NCBI GenBank assembly: GCA_014925825.1
Contig: JACGCK010000015.1
Span: 558,001 to 622,000 of the forward strand
Reading direction: 5' to 3'
From: Pholiota molesta
Lineage: Eukaryota; Basidiomycota; Agaricomycetes; Agaricales; Strophariaceae
DNA: 64,000 nucleotides
Part shown: in pieces, positions 20,757 to 31,892 of the stretch
Layout: every line of letters starts with the position of its first letter
Numbering within the stretch: the first letter of the stretch is position 1
Program-made: the position numbers and the translations under genes
The notes under the pieces: generated by a model
What the model saw: the letters and a program-made list of their open reading frames with translations, nothing else
Databases searched by the model: none
What the model was told of the DNA's origin: nothing

Positions 20757-22260
20757 ACAAAATCTAGAGCACCGCTGATACATTGTATGCGGTATACATG
20801 ATATATGACCCAACATGAAGATACGAGGTGGGATATCCACAAGGCAGAGCGCCGGTGGGGAAGAGAACCGCGATGACAGAGGGCGAGGCAAGGATTGCAC
20901 CCCGTTGCGGAAAGACAGCTTCGAATGAGCATCGCGGCTAGGACTCCGGAATAAGCATAGTTGACGAACATAAGCGCATCCTTAGACGCCCTCCATGCAG
21001 TTACGCAGGGGGATTGGGATGGTGCTTATCATTTCGCGTCGCCTCCGAGTCGAGCCGCACGCACACGACCGCAAGTCCAACCCGCGCTAAACGGATATCG
21101 CGGCCGCCAAAGTGGAATGCACCGCAGCGCGACGGGGTCGCAGCAGTCTCTGCGGCCTCGCCAGGAGCCGTCAAGTTTGAACGATCACTTTCAGGGAAGC
21201 AGCGCACCCACCCCTGATGTGGCCCATGGTGCTGTCTAGCAGCCTGAGAGCCATCGAACGTCGCATCAAATCGTAGCGCTCGCGTAAATATGAATGTGCG
21301 GCCTATTGATCAAAGTCAATGTGGGGAGGGTTGCATTCTGGGAGGAGGGTGGTGGTTTGGATGCAAGACCTCGCATGGAATGTCATCGATTAGCGCGGCC
21401 CGATCAGCCGTAGATGTTGTGCCTGCGCTGCGCACGGACCTGGTTCGTTTCCTCGTCTGTGCCTTCTTCCCGCCTCATGCAATCACGCCTCTGGACGGAA
21501 TCGAGATGATTAACCCATTCTCAGTGGAGCGGGGTTCACTCTCACCGAACGAGAGAATCGTCGCCGCCTGATACTATGCGCACTGCTCTGCTTGATCCTA
21601 CCTCCGTTGCCTTTGCCACGTACGCTGCTCTAAGTCTCTCTCTCTTTGGCAGACAGCTACATTGCTATATTCAGCCTTTCCGTTTCTAACCAGATGTACT
21701 TTCAGCACCCGACTCTGTTGGTAGCTCCCGCCTCCTCGACACTTTCGGCGTTCGTTTGGGTCTCGCTTCGCTCCAGCTGGCTTTACGGAGAGTGTGGAGA
21801 ATCACTGATGCACTCTGTAAGGAAGTAAGGGAGAGGTCATCGAGGTAGGTCTCATTATTCACCTCCCTCTTTCCCAATGTCGATGGGGTTCGTGCTTGCG
21901 CCGCCTCAGTCACATTCAGTCAACTCCTCGCGCTGACACCCATTTTCGTAGCTTCTAGATTGGGTGCGCGTCAGCGGCGTCGCTGACCTTGAGTACTCGA
22001 AGGCGCGTCAATCCAAGGCTACTTCCTGCATGGCACCCACCGCGTTGATCCTGACCTCCGCGTCCGTCATACACCCGCACGGCGGCCTCTCCGCACCTCC
22101 TTGTCGCGGCCCGACTCCGACCCTGCGCTCGCGCTCGCACCACCGGCCATCTACCATCACAATCACCGTCAACGGGGCTCAGAGCGGTCGTCGTACACCA
22201 AGGCTGGTCCGGCTCCTGCTACTCTAGCGCCGACTGGCTGCTTACGCATCGTGAATGCTC

Positions 22261-24002
22261 ACAAAGGACCTCGAGAATGCATCGAGCATATCTCGGGTGC
22301 GCACTGGACCGCGCCTGCATCCGTTGTGTGGTGCACGATGGTGGCGGGTGCGGGCGTCTGCGATAGGCGCGGCACGCGGAGTGCGTGCGATGGTAGCGGC
22401 GTGGATGGCGCACATGCGCAGGGATCAGGACGCGGGCTATGCGAAGCGAATGATGGGGGTGTCTTTCTGCGATGAGTCGATGACCAGATGTGCGCCCTTT
22501 CGTTAATTGTTCTTTTTTTCCTCGCCTCCATCTTCTTGTAACCTTTTTCTTTCCTCTTATACGCTGTCGCCGTTGAATACCCCATCATCTCCGCGGCGAA
22601 ATAAATCTGCTTCTGACACGTATTACCATTTTCAGGACGCACCTAGGGCACAGCTAAACACATACGGAGCGCCGCCGTGCTATTCACCTGGAATCTGAAT
22701 GTATGCACGCGCCGCGGTCTGCCTTCTACCTTTCATAAACACAAGACACCATCGAAGAAAACGTAGGCACATCCGTGCGGCCCACCTGGTCTCTCCCTGT
22801 TAGTCCTCTCGCCAACGATGGCGCCGCCCTTGATCGCTTCCCTCGCGTGCACGCATCTTTCCTCGGCACGGCGACGTCCACATGGGGCGTGTAGGCGGTT
22901 CGAATAATGGCGGCACGGGGGAGGATGAGCGATGCCCATGCTCCTACTACTTGCCCGTTCCTGCCGCACCTGTTACCGCCGCGCCTGTGCGCGCAATCAC
23001 CCCTAGCGGCGTGCGCGACGGCCTTCCCTCGGGCCCCACTGTCGGCCGCGCAGCCATCAGCCTTCACTGCTCCTGCTCCGTGAAGCGGCCACGCACCCCG
23101 CCGGTCTTGCGGCTGGCGCCGCTCCCTCCGCAGACGCCTTCGCTCACCCGAAGCCCCGCGGACGTTCGCGTCGCCACCTCGATAGCGATCGTGCGTATCT
23201 CGCGCGGATTGGGATGGTCAAGGCGCTTTGCGGCTGCGGCGCGAGCTTCGTCTGAGCTGGGGAGGAGAGCGCCGGGGACGCGTGGCGTGGGTTGGATGAT
23301 TCCCGGGCGGCGCGGGCCGGGTGCCGTGGACGGGCGATGGTGCGGGTAGGGCAAGAGACGCGACTATGTCTATGGGAGACCGACCCGAATTGTCTCGCTG
23401 AGCCCGCGAGCGCATGGGACGCGGCCTTTCCGAGACGCGATCGGGTGTCCTGAGATTACGCTCGTAGTTCGGTGATGGCTGTAATCGTAGTAGGTGCATA
23501 ATCATTACAGTGCGGTATACGTAGGGGACGTGGATGTGGCGACATGGTGGGGGCACTGTAAAAAATGCGAATGGCGATGTATTGATGAATAATGCCCCAG
23601 TTCGAATATGGTGAGGAGGGAAGGCGGTGTCTTCAAGCGTGGGCGGTAGGCAAAGGCGAGGCGATACGATACGGGCTGGGTACGTGTATGGTCGTGTAGT
23701 TGTTAGAGGAAGAGGTTAGATAACTCAAATTAGCTGGGAACAACTTTGCGAGCTATTTATATCGGCTATTCTGCATATATGTGCGGGTTCACGACGCTGT
23801 CGTGGAAGGAAATTGTAACTTCAGCGCTGGCAGCGAGCGGCACGCGATACATCACGGTCACATGGGTGACTGATGGTTCTACCAAACGATGAATTCACTG
23901 AGCGTTCGAAATGTTCAACGTTCAGCGGCACCAGTTTCATGCACGGAGGCCTGCTGACGGCGAACCAGGCGCCGAACCTCCTAGCCCTTCCATGCAACTT
24001 CT
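22261..24002. other. No supported gene
   Basis: GC-rich to about 23450, then more mixed. Several overlapping frames lack recognisable features. GGTCACATGGGTGACTG at about 23856 is a short inverted repeat that also occurs near 38136. Confidence 0.5.
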
Positions 24003-24509
24003 ATGTTACTTAAGAGGAACGTGTTCAAGCTTTTAGTGCTTGTTCCCACTGATAGCGTGGTGCTAGCGACACGACATAACGGTCTTCCACTCCTCCAGTT
24101 GTCACGTATCTTGGGCGAATCTATCCCTCCAAATTTCGACGAGATAAGTGAGAACTTGTATCTCTATGGACTGTAGTCGATTGACGACAGATGGAGTGTT
24201 TAGAATGTGTCGTGCCCAAGTCTTGCCAAACGAACCACGACAGTCGTTACGTCGACACGAGACAAAACCTTCAAATCAGAGAGTGAGTATCTGCTCATCT
24301 CTCATAGTTCTACCCACACTTCCTTCAGGCGCTGCCAGCCTCCGCGTCTGGTTCGACAAGATAGTACAAGGGTTCAAGGATCCTGGCCGGTTGTGGCTCC
24401 CCATCGACCGACCGACTCTCGCGTCCTGATCGACATGCACGCCGCCAACGTCCGCAGCGTTCTTTCTCCGGACCACAGTAGGATTGGAAAGCTATGTTAT
24501 AACCCGTAA
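24003..24509 (+). CDS. Candidate three-exon gene of unknown function
   Basis: ATG at 24003 opens 48 codons (MLLKRNVFKLLVLV...) running to a good donor, GTGAGA at 24148. A later exon ends at GTGAGT (24283) and its 55-nt-class intron ends CTTCAG at 24328. One consistent model is 24003-24147, 24204-24282, 24329-24509, giving 134 residues; a second acceptor at 24190 gives a different, shorter ending. All three frames are open between about 24205 and 24280, so the exon-2 frame is not decided. The first exon has the codon pattern and hydrophobic spacing of a real N-terminus. I do not recognise the family. It could equally be the remnant of a longer gene. Confidence 0.35.
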
Positions 24510-24985
24510 ACTGTACGTGCCATCCTGTAGGACCTGCACGGTCGATCATTTGCTGACAATTACTCTATTCAGTTCTACCAAGTGAAGTGCTGGCACGTAA
24601 TATCTGGTATCTACGTGGCGTGGTTAAGGGCGCAGCTTATTGAGGGATGAGGGGATGGAGAGCTGGGTACTACGATAATGCGCAGAGCGGGCGAACCTTA
24701 CGTCGATGCTAAGCAAGCGTAGATGCCCTGGCAACTCTGCGAAAACCACCGCTGAGTCTTCGGGTTCTGTCCCGGGATAACTTCATTTTCTCTTCCCGTT
24801 CTTGTAGCCTCTTCTCTTCATGCACCTCGTCTGAGTAGCACCAGATAATCAATGGAATGGTGCTCCTTCGTTGCCATTATTTCTTGTATCCTGTGCATAA
24901 AATATGTCTAGATAGTGGTCCATTGCAATACATAACATTAGCGATCCTTTTTCTTTGCAACGGAAGGGGATTGAAAGGTAGTTGA

Positions 24986-26449
24986 CTATTTAATTGGTAG
25001 AGGCAGGTCAGTCGTAGGGTGAAGAACCACCATAATCCCGAGTGACGCGAGCACCTGACTCTGCTGATCAAGTGCCAGCGCCGTATTGGATGTCTGCTGG
25101 TGATGTGGGATCCAAAGATCCAATGACCTTATAACGGTTTGTCGAAGCTCAATCATAGGATGGTTGACTGCATGAGAGTTTCCGACTCCAAATGAAATAT
25201 TATCATGTCGCCTCTTGAGCACGGAAAGCATGTGCTGGGCGCTGTCAACGCTCGCCCCGAGCTCCAGGATGCTGAGCTTAGGCAGAAGATCGCACGTTGC
25301 TAGCTTCTCCGCTGTGAACACATGAATAGGTAACCCAAACGGAAGAGTCAGGGATTCCACATTCGGTAGTAATTTGAGCAATTTCTCGAGGATATCGTGG
25401 GTCGTGTGACGATATTGCCTATCAACAGTGGGATTGCCCTGGAAGTGTTGCGCGGTTCGGAAAATGCGCAATCCTGGGGGTTGGAAGTCAACTAGACGCA
25501 GGCGTTGAAGCGTACCCTTGGATGCCCGGAGAAGGCGCGTGTACAGGGCTACATCCCAATGCTGTCGTCGATCATACATCTTGATCGTGAGGCTGCGCAG
25601 AGCAGGAAACCGTAGGACCGAAAAGAGACGGCCGTCGTTGCTCGGGTACATGAGGCGCAGCTTGAGCGTCGTCAGCCTGTGCATGGTGATCGCGGTCCGC
25701 GAGAGGACGCGCTGCGGGCTGAGGAGGCAGCTGAAGCGCATCTGGAAGTAGCCGTCCTCCAGCTGGCGCGCGCCGTAGCGGATGATCTTGACGAACACTT
25801 CCGGCGTCATCGCCGCGGAGGCCAGGTCGAGGGAGGTCAGTTGGTCCCATGGGAGGCGGAGGTCGATGGGGTGGAGGCCATTGAGTAGGTGCATTGTCGC
25901 GTCGCGCAGATGGGGCACCGTTCGCAGGGCAGTGAATTCGAGACAGGTGTCCAAGTCGAACCAGGAGCAGGGCTCGTCCCACGTGTGCATGAACGCTACT
26001 TCGATGGATTCGAGGGCGCGGAATTGGCCTGGCGGGAGTTTGAGGAATGCGGCGATGTCGACGTTGGTGTGGATGGGGCAGGTCAATTTTCGAATGCGGG
26101 CGATGTTGGGGAGGATGACACAGTGGACGATGCTGAACTTCCATTCGTGCGGACCCATGTCAAAAGCTATGGTCAGCAGATTTTTCCCGCTCCTCGCTGT
26201 ACATGTGTAAAAGTTGTTCAAGAGGTCGTGTGCTAGGAGCGTAAGGGAAGGTGGGGATGTGAAGAGAATGTCGGCCCATATGGCGCTCGTAGATTGAAGA
26301 ACGGTAGCCCATCTTGCGTCGACAAGACGGAGAATGCCGCGCCTGTCCGTTGTTCGAAATGGGAGTAGCGCAGGTTCGTCTCCACAGAAGAAAGTAAAGA
26401 TATTGGCAAGAATGGTGTCTGAAAGGTTTGGGAAGCCGGTAGAAGCCAT
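24986..26449 (-). CDS. F-box protein with LRR-like C-terminal region
   Basis: Single exon of 487 residues. The start at 26449 (MASTGFPNLSDTIL) puts the F-box at residues about 6-60: NLSDTILANIFTFF, then a charged turn, LRLVDARWATVLQSTSAIWADI, which is the form seen in basidiomycete F-box proteins. An upstream in-frame ATG at 26623 would add 58 residues without domain character. From about residue 110 the chain has recurring short leucine-rich segments (LTSLDLASAAM, LTTLKLRLMY, LRSLTIKMY, VESLTLPFGL, LSILELGASV), consistent with a degenerate leucine-rich-repeat substrate-binding arc. F-box proteins are substrate adaptors of SCF ubiquitin ligases, joining a target to Skp1-Cul1. No intron is needed, and antisense frames over it are shadows. 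Target unknown. Confidence 0.85.
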   Translation of the reverse strand: MASTGFPNLSDTILANIFTFFCGDEPALLPFRTTDRRGILRLVDARWATVLQSTSAIWADILFTSPPSLTLLAHDLLNNFYTCTARSGKNLLTIAFDMGPHEWKFSIVHCVILPNIARIRKLTCPIHTNVDIAAFLKLPPGQFRALESIEVAFMHTWDEPCSWFDLDTCLEFTALRTVPHLRDATMHLLNGLHPIDLRLPWDQLTSLDLASAAMTPEVFVKIIRYGARQLEDGYFQMRFSCLLSPQRVLSRTAITMHRLTTLKLRLMYPSNDGRLFSVLRFPALRSLTIKMYDRRQHWDVALYTRLLRASKGTLQRLRLVDFQPPGLRIFRTAQHFQGNPTVDRQYRHTTHDILEKLLKLLPNVESLTLPFGLPIHVFTAEKLATCDLLPKLSILELGASVDSAQHMLSVLKRRHDNISFGVGNSHAVNHPMIELRQTVIRSLDLWIPHHQQTSNTALALDQQSQVLASLGIMVVLHPTTDLPLPIK

Positions 26450-27530
26450 TGGCAGTCGACGAAGATGTTGGCGACAGAATTTGGGGGATTTTACGCTGGA
26501 TGCTGGACCTTGAGTAGGGCAACCTATATCTGGTGGGGAATTTTGTAGTATGGTATACACAAAGAAGATGATTCCGCACCTCTGCGCCCCAAAGATGCCC
26601 TCGCAGTCTCGCCACATCACCACGTTTTAAAACGGCGAACTTGAACCATTTCAATGTCCTCGGGCCCCCCATTTTTTTGAGCCAATAAAGTATGAAATTC
26701 TACATTGCCGCGTATCGGTCGTTTTTTACTGGATGATTGGACGCCCGCAGAGGCCTGCAGGGACAAGGAGGACGGGGTAAAGAACCTTCAGCAATGCATA
26801 AATTAGGCATGCTCTCCCCAAATTCGCACTTTCTCACACTTGTTACCGCTTCAGAGTATGCACGTACCGATTAATTGACCAATGATATTCCTTCCTGAGG
26901 CCGAGACCTTTCTTGTATTTATTACTAGAGTTTGGAACGCTGCATTTACTTACGCAAAGAGCTGCTCATTGGTGGGGAACTCGGGAACGAGGTCATGGGA
27001 GCCCAACTCGAGCCCAACTCATGGCCATGAATCTGATTATTCAACGCACTATTCGTGGACATGACCGACGACCACGTCTCACCGCAAACGTCTCGTGGCG
27101 CTCCAAACTTATTCTGAGGTTTGTCACTATTGGCCGCTCTCTGAGAGGAAGCTTCTCTTCAGCATTCCATATGAATTATATTTGCACTTTTTGTTCTTCT
27201 TCGCTTGACGCGGCTGTCAAAACCGAATCTTATGTTTTCAATCTTTCGAACTGACAAGGTAAGAGATTTATTGGCATCCAGATGCAAGTTTGCCTAGAAA
27301 CATATATCGGTTCGGTATGAGTAGCGGTGATACAAACGAGATGGACCTGCAAGTGAACCCAATTTTAGGAATACGACAAGGTGAGCGTCATTGATTGTCG
27401 TGTCAAATCATTCTTACAAGTTTCGATAGCAAGTATGAGTTGCGCCGTACAGGACAAAGCGGATTCAGAGACGAATGATGTGTTTGTTTTCTCTGGCAAG
27501 TACTCAGTCTACTCCCAAGTCAACTCAGAT
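26450..27530. other. No supported gene
   Basis: Upstream region of the F-box gene and AT-richer sequence. No frame beyond about 110 codons and no recognisable motif. Confidence 0.5.
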
Positions 27531-29100
27531 CGCGAGGGTAGCGTTGCGGCCCGATCAGCCATAGCTCCTGTGCCCACGCACGGACCTGCAACTTGTTCGT
27601 TTCCTCGGGCTGTGTTCATCGCACTTCCTCCGTGCCCACTTCAAGCCTCGCACATCTGACACGGCTCCATAAGCACTGCAGAGGCTCGATCTCAGTGGAG
27701 CAGAACTCTCTCACCGAGTGAGAGAATCGTCGCCTCCTGCTCGCGCTGTGCTGTACTATGCACACTCATCTACTTACACGGTTCCATGGCTTTTGCCATG
27801 AACGCTCCTCTCAGCATTCCCTGGCAAACCCGGTATGTTTCTCACTGTCGGTCTTAACGTTTCTAACCTCATTTGTGGCGCTCAGCATACCGCCTGCGTT
27901 GTCCACTCCCGCCTCCTCGATGTTTTTGAAGTTCATCTGGCTCCGGTTGGTGCGTGCGATTCGAAGATTAGCGAGGCCTGTCGTAAGGTACTGGGGCGAA
28001 GAGAATCAAGGCAGGTTTTGTTACTTGCCGCGCCTGTCTGATCCCGTCGACAGGTCTTTATAACAGCATTCGGTGCTTCGCTTTGTTGGCCCAGGGCCGT
28101 CGTCGCTGCCACCTCTATGTAGCGATTAACCTCAACGCTGGACCCGCGCCCCCTGATGCCACTGGCCACGTAGATGCCGTCAATGATCGCGATGCGCTCC
28201 TACAGGATCACGACATATTGCTCACGAATATCATGTGCGGACCGGCACGAAGCTATACAATCTGTGGGCGAGAGGTGTGGGATGTGAGCCGGTGGCTGCC
28301 TTCCCAGTCTGGCACCTGCATGGGGAGATCGGTGAGGATGTTTTTGCGGCTGTTCGAAGACAGAGTGTTTTCCTGAGATCACCATCGTGTGTCTTTTCTT
28401 TTGTTGTTCTTTTTTTGTTCATTCTCATCTTTGTTTTCAGCCGTCTCCTGCTCCTCCTTGTATGCGTGGCCCAGATTCGAATTGATGCGCCGAGGACAAT
28501 CTTCCGCCTTCTTTCAACCCAAGACGCCAACGACGAAATTCACGATAGCCAGGCCTGAAATGGGCATCGTAGGCGGTGATTATTTTCAAGCTTCAGCTGT
28601 GTACACCATATTGACCATCGTATTCGCCCCCTCAATTAGGCTATCGTCACCTCGTGATCGTGTCGCGTGCGGTGCGTGTAACGGCGTCGTTTTGTGATCG
28701 ACTCCTTCCTACTTTCCGCTGGTGAACATTCGAATTGTGATGTAATCGACGTTCCTCAGAGCCTCAGAAACAGGTATTTCTCTGCTGGATCTTCTGTGTA
28801 TTATGTCCTCATCGGTCAGTACCCTTTTGGCATCGGCCTAGGTCTCGTTCTGCTTGAAGGTAGTCGCAGAGATTAGAACCAGTATTCTGATATGAGTACC
28901 ATGTACGTCTAGGCTTGGAGTTGGAAGCGAGGGAAGACTGTTCAGGTAGGTCCCGTCATTCTCCATTTTTTACACGTCGACGAACGTTCAATGTCTTTTC
29001 ACACTTGCCTAGCCTTAAGTTTGCATTCGAACCGCTCCCTTCGCTGACACGCTTCCTTGCAGCTCCGAAACGGCGAATTTTTCTCCTCTTTGTAGACTTA
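27530..29100. repeat. Diverged composite repeat (fifth, partial copy)
   Basis: Retains the downstream half only: GCGGCCCGATCAGCC (27547), CTCAGTGGAGC (27692), GAGAGAATCGTCGCC (27720), the CCGCCTCCTCGATGTTTT block (27907) and a tail that runs into the F-box duplication. Foldback modules are missing. Confidence 0.6.
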
Positions 29101-29167
29101 ACTGACATAACTGACAGAATTTCACCGATGTATTAGTTCTTTGATGAAATATACATTTTGTGTTGTT

Positions 29168-29393
29168 TGCAATCAGGAAATGTGCGGGAAACTGCGCGTG
29201 GTGACTGTGCGTGACCGTGCCACGCACAGGCGTTTGTGCGTGGTGTGCGTGGTCACGCCCGCCACGCACAGTTCTTTGTGCGTGGTGTGCGCGTGCGAAA
29301 TAACCGACCCCGCACAAACGCCTGATCTCAATCCCGCACAACCACGCACACCACGCACAGGCACGCACGGGCACGCACATTTACCCTGTCCCG
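29168..29393. mobile_element. Short TIR/foldback element rich in GTGCGTG
   Basis: Nearly the whole segment is GTGCGTG on the left and CACGCAC on the right. Ends align as inverted repeats (left CAGGAAATGTGCG; right, read inward, CAGGGTAAATGTGCG). TTTGCA occurs at both junctions. The paralogous region near 33930-33945 lacks the segment and reads through GTTACCTGCACCGTG, an empty site. Exact ends are uncertain by a few bases. The right terminus resembles that of the 47254-48972 element. Confidence 0.65.
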
Positions 29394-29974
29394 TTTGCAC
29401 CGTGTTCAGTTACCGACTAGCTGTTTAACAAATATACTGCTATGGCCACTCCGTCTATGCTCACAATATGGGCAGCAGTTGACGTGCTTATCTCTGCGGG
29501 CATGTTGAAGTATCCCAGCACCGTCAATGTCCTGGTCGCCATTTGTTCGTACGTCTATGGCGTGGTAATTTGAATTCTTGACGGGGAAAAACTCGACTTT
29601 TCTGTGCGCGAATGTCGCCGCCGTATCCGTATTCGAATCCACGAAGCTTTCTCTCATTGGTGCAGACGTGCGCGCGAGTCTGATTGGTGTGAGTTGTCGG
29701 CGAGCTACGGGAATATAATTAGATGGCCGTTCGATGAGATCAGGGCGCGTCGTACAACAGCGTATTTTGCACCGCTGTAGCTGGCTCGGTTTGCGATCGA
29801 CTGTGGTAGCCGATTCTCTCCTGAGGTGCCAGTTGGTGCTGCAATGCGATACTGTGTCTTCCAATTTTTTTATGCTCATGTAAAAGCTTTCTCCAACTTT
29901 CGTTTGTCGCTGTATTAAGTATCTCCCTGGAATTATTTGGCATTGAATTTATTCACAACTATAGTACTCTACTT

Positions 29975-31892
29975 CTACAAAACGGCGTATATATCGAGGG
30001 AAATTGTTCCGAGCTTGTTCTACAAACATGGATAGCAAATCCAAATAAAGTGATTATTAGGCGGGTGAATTCACGTTGCACGATAAAATAGCCGAGGAAA
30101 TGGGTTGGGAACGCACCTGCACACCGATAATGCAATCTTCGTTGATGAGGAAGTCATTGTACTCCTTCGTAAGCTCCCGCGTCCAGGATACGCACGGCAG
30201 GTGCGTCTCAACATCACCTTGAAAGTACGGATGTCGGACGATACTCGAAGCCGCTAACACCCCCGGCGGATTCGTTGGCGACGACGGCGGCTGCGGAAGG
30301 ATGCCTTGGGCGGCCAGCACGGCGGCGCGGGAGAAGTCCAGCACTTTCACAAACGGGGCGCTGCCAGGTTCGCGTTCGGTAATGCGTGGAAGCTGGACGA
30401 CGCGTTGGCCGTGGACACACCTGCACAGAATCAATATTAACGGGACAGGGAAGGCGTGCTGCGCGGGCGCCTGCGCACCTATTTTGCCACCTCGACGTTA
30501 ATATATAGCCAGGGTAGATGATGCGCGTGCTCTGTGGGCCCCACTCCGCCCAGGGGATGTCCAGCGGCGGTCCCGCACCGGAGTCTGCGGACTGCGCGAT
30601 GTAGTTCATAAACACACGCTGGTGCACGAACATATTTGTGGATATGGGAGACGGGGGGCCCTCGAAGCTCGCTCTGTATACCAGAGTGAAGAGATGCAGA
30701 CGGTCCTCGTCGTTTGTTACAAGCGGGATATGGGACGTCGCCTGCGCCATTATTGGGCCAGCTTGGGATTTTGTTGTTGCAATAGCACTGATTCCTGTGG
30801 AAATGGGTGGAAGATGTAGCGTGACAAGGTGGATGGCGGGGGTCGTGACGCCGGAGGATCGGATGAACTTGTACAGCCGAATCGACCCAGAATCAACGGG
30901 CGAGAGGAACAGACAGTATGTGTGGTCGATGAGACTGAATCGATGCCCATATCTCACAGGTGGAAGCGAAGGATCAAGAGCAACAGTGGAATCCTGCAAA
31001 TTTTGGTTGAATAGATCACAGGACAGCATATCAACGTGGCGCACCAGTAGAAGATCTGAGGTGGTCCAATCCCATATCATTACACCTCTCCGCCGTAAGG
31101 GGTCAAAAAAGTGAACGCCAAGATGTTACGCGCGACGTATAGAGACGGTTCCTCTGGGTGGTTACCAATAGGTGGGTTGGGATGTATAGTGATCGTCAAG
31201 CCGCTATGGTGCGCTAATGGGTGGGGACGTCGGTAGACATGGTGCGAATTTGGATGCAAATACTACGAGTGTCAGTCTCCGAGGGTCGGCTGCGAAGATA
31301 CTGCAATGTGGATGGAAAGCTGATGGATCAATGAGCGAAGTACTTACGTCTCGTCATCGTATAGTAACACTATCATGTCTTGGGTAGGGTCCATCGTTAA
31401 AGCTAAAACTGATGTCCCACCGGCGTTTTGGATTGTGCATTTCTCAATGTTGATGGAAGTAGGTAGTGATATGATTTCAGCGACGTGCTCACTGTTCGTA
31501 TATGCGAGTGCGGCTCCGACAAGTTTGATCCCATGACTGTTATACGGCAACTGCAGAGTAATAGGCTCGCCCAATTCAAGTGAGAGCCATGCCTGGCGAT
31601 GTCGCAGAAGACATTCGAGGAGATCAGCGTGGGAAGTGGACAGTCGAGTGCTTTTCAGGCCGTTCAAGTGAAGCTGAATAGTATAAGCTAACAATGAAGA
31701 GGTCTTGATGGTTTCGTAGATGGATTTGCATGTCTAGAATCTCGCATATTCATTAACTGCTTTCGAGATCAGACTCAAGATAAGACCAATATAAGATCGT
31801 ACCATTGAACAGCGAGCTAGAGCAACAGCATCAAGAAAGGAGAGGATCTTGATTCTCAGCTCCTCTGGAAAACCGGGGAGACTATTCGTCAT
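29975..31892 (-). pseudogene. F-box family protein, frameshifted paralogue A
   Basis: Exons 31892-31803, 31733-31348, 31289-31045, 30993-30479, 30420-30117 and 30019-29975 parallel the intact gene at 34168-36069, with conserved splice sites. The F-box (residues about 5-50: LPGFPEELRIKILSFLD, then ARCSM/TCKSIYETI across the first splice) is intact. Exon 3 has two separate 1-nt losses relative to the paralogue: one in a C run near 31225 (GGGG for GGGGG on the plus strand), giving an immediate stop, and one in an A run near 31111. Either is enough to break the frame. The final exon (NKLGTI...DIY) is still conserved. Both losses fall in homopolymers, so sequencing error is an alternative. Confidence 0.7.

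Larger units (their letters stand above)
20020..22260. repeat. Diverged composite repeat (fourth copy)
   Basis: Modules B, A1 and A2 are followed by the shared landmarks CACCCCGTTGCGGAAAGAC (20898), TCATCGATTAGCGCGGCCCG (21383), GAGAGAATCGTCGCC (21551) and CTGGCTGCTTACGCATC (22233). No gene conserved with the other copies. Confidence 0.7.

Noticed and set aside
25518..26236. Plus- and minus-strand frames overlapping the F-box gene
   Set aside because: Shadows of the 24986-26449 coding frame; their composition mirrors its codon bias.
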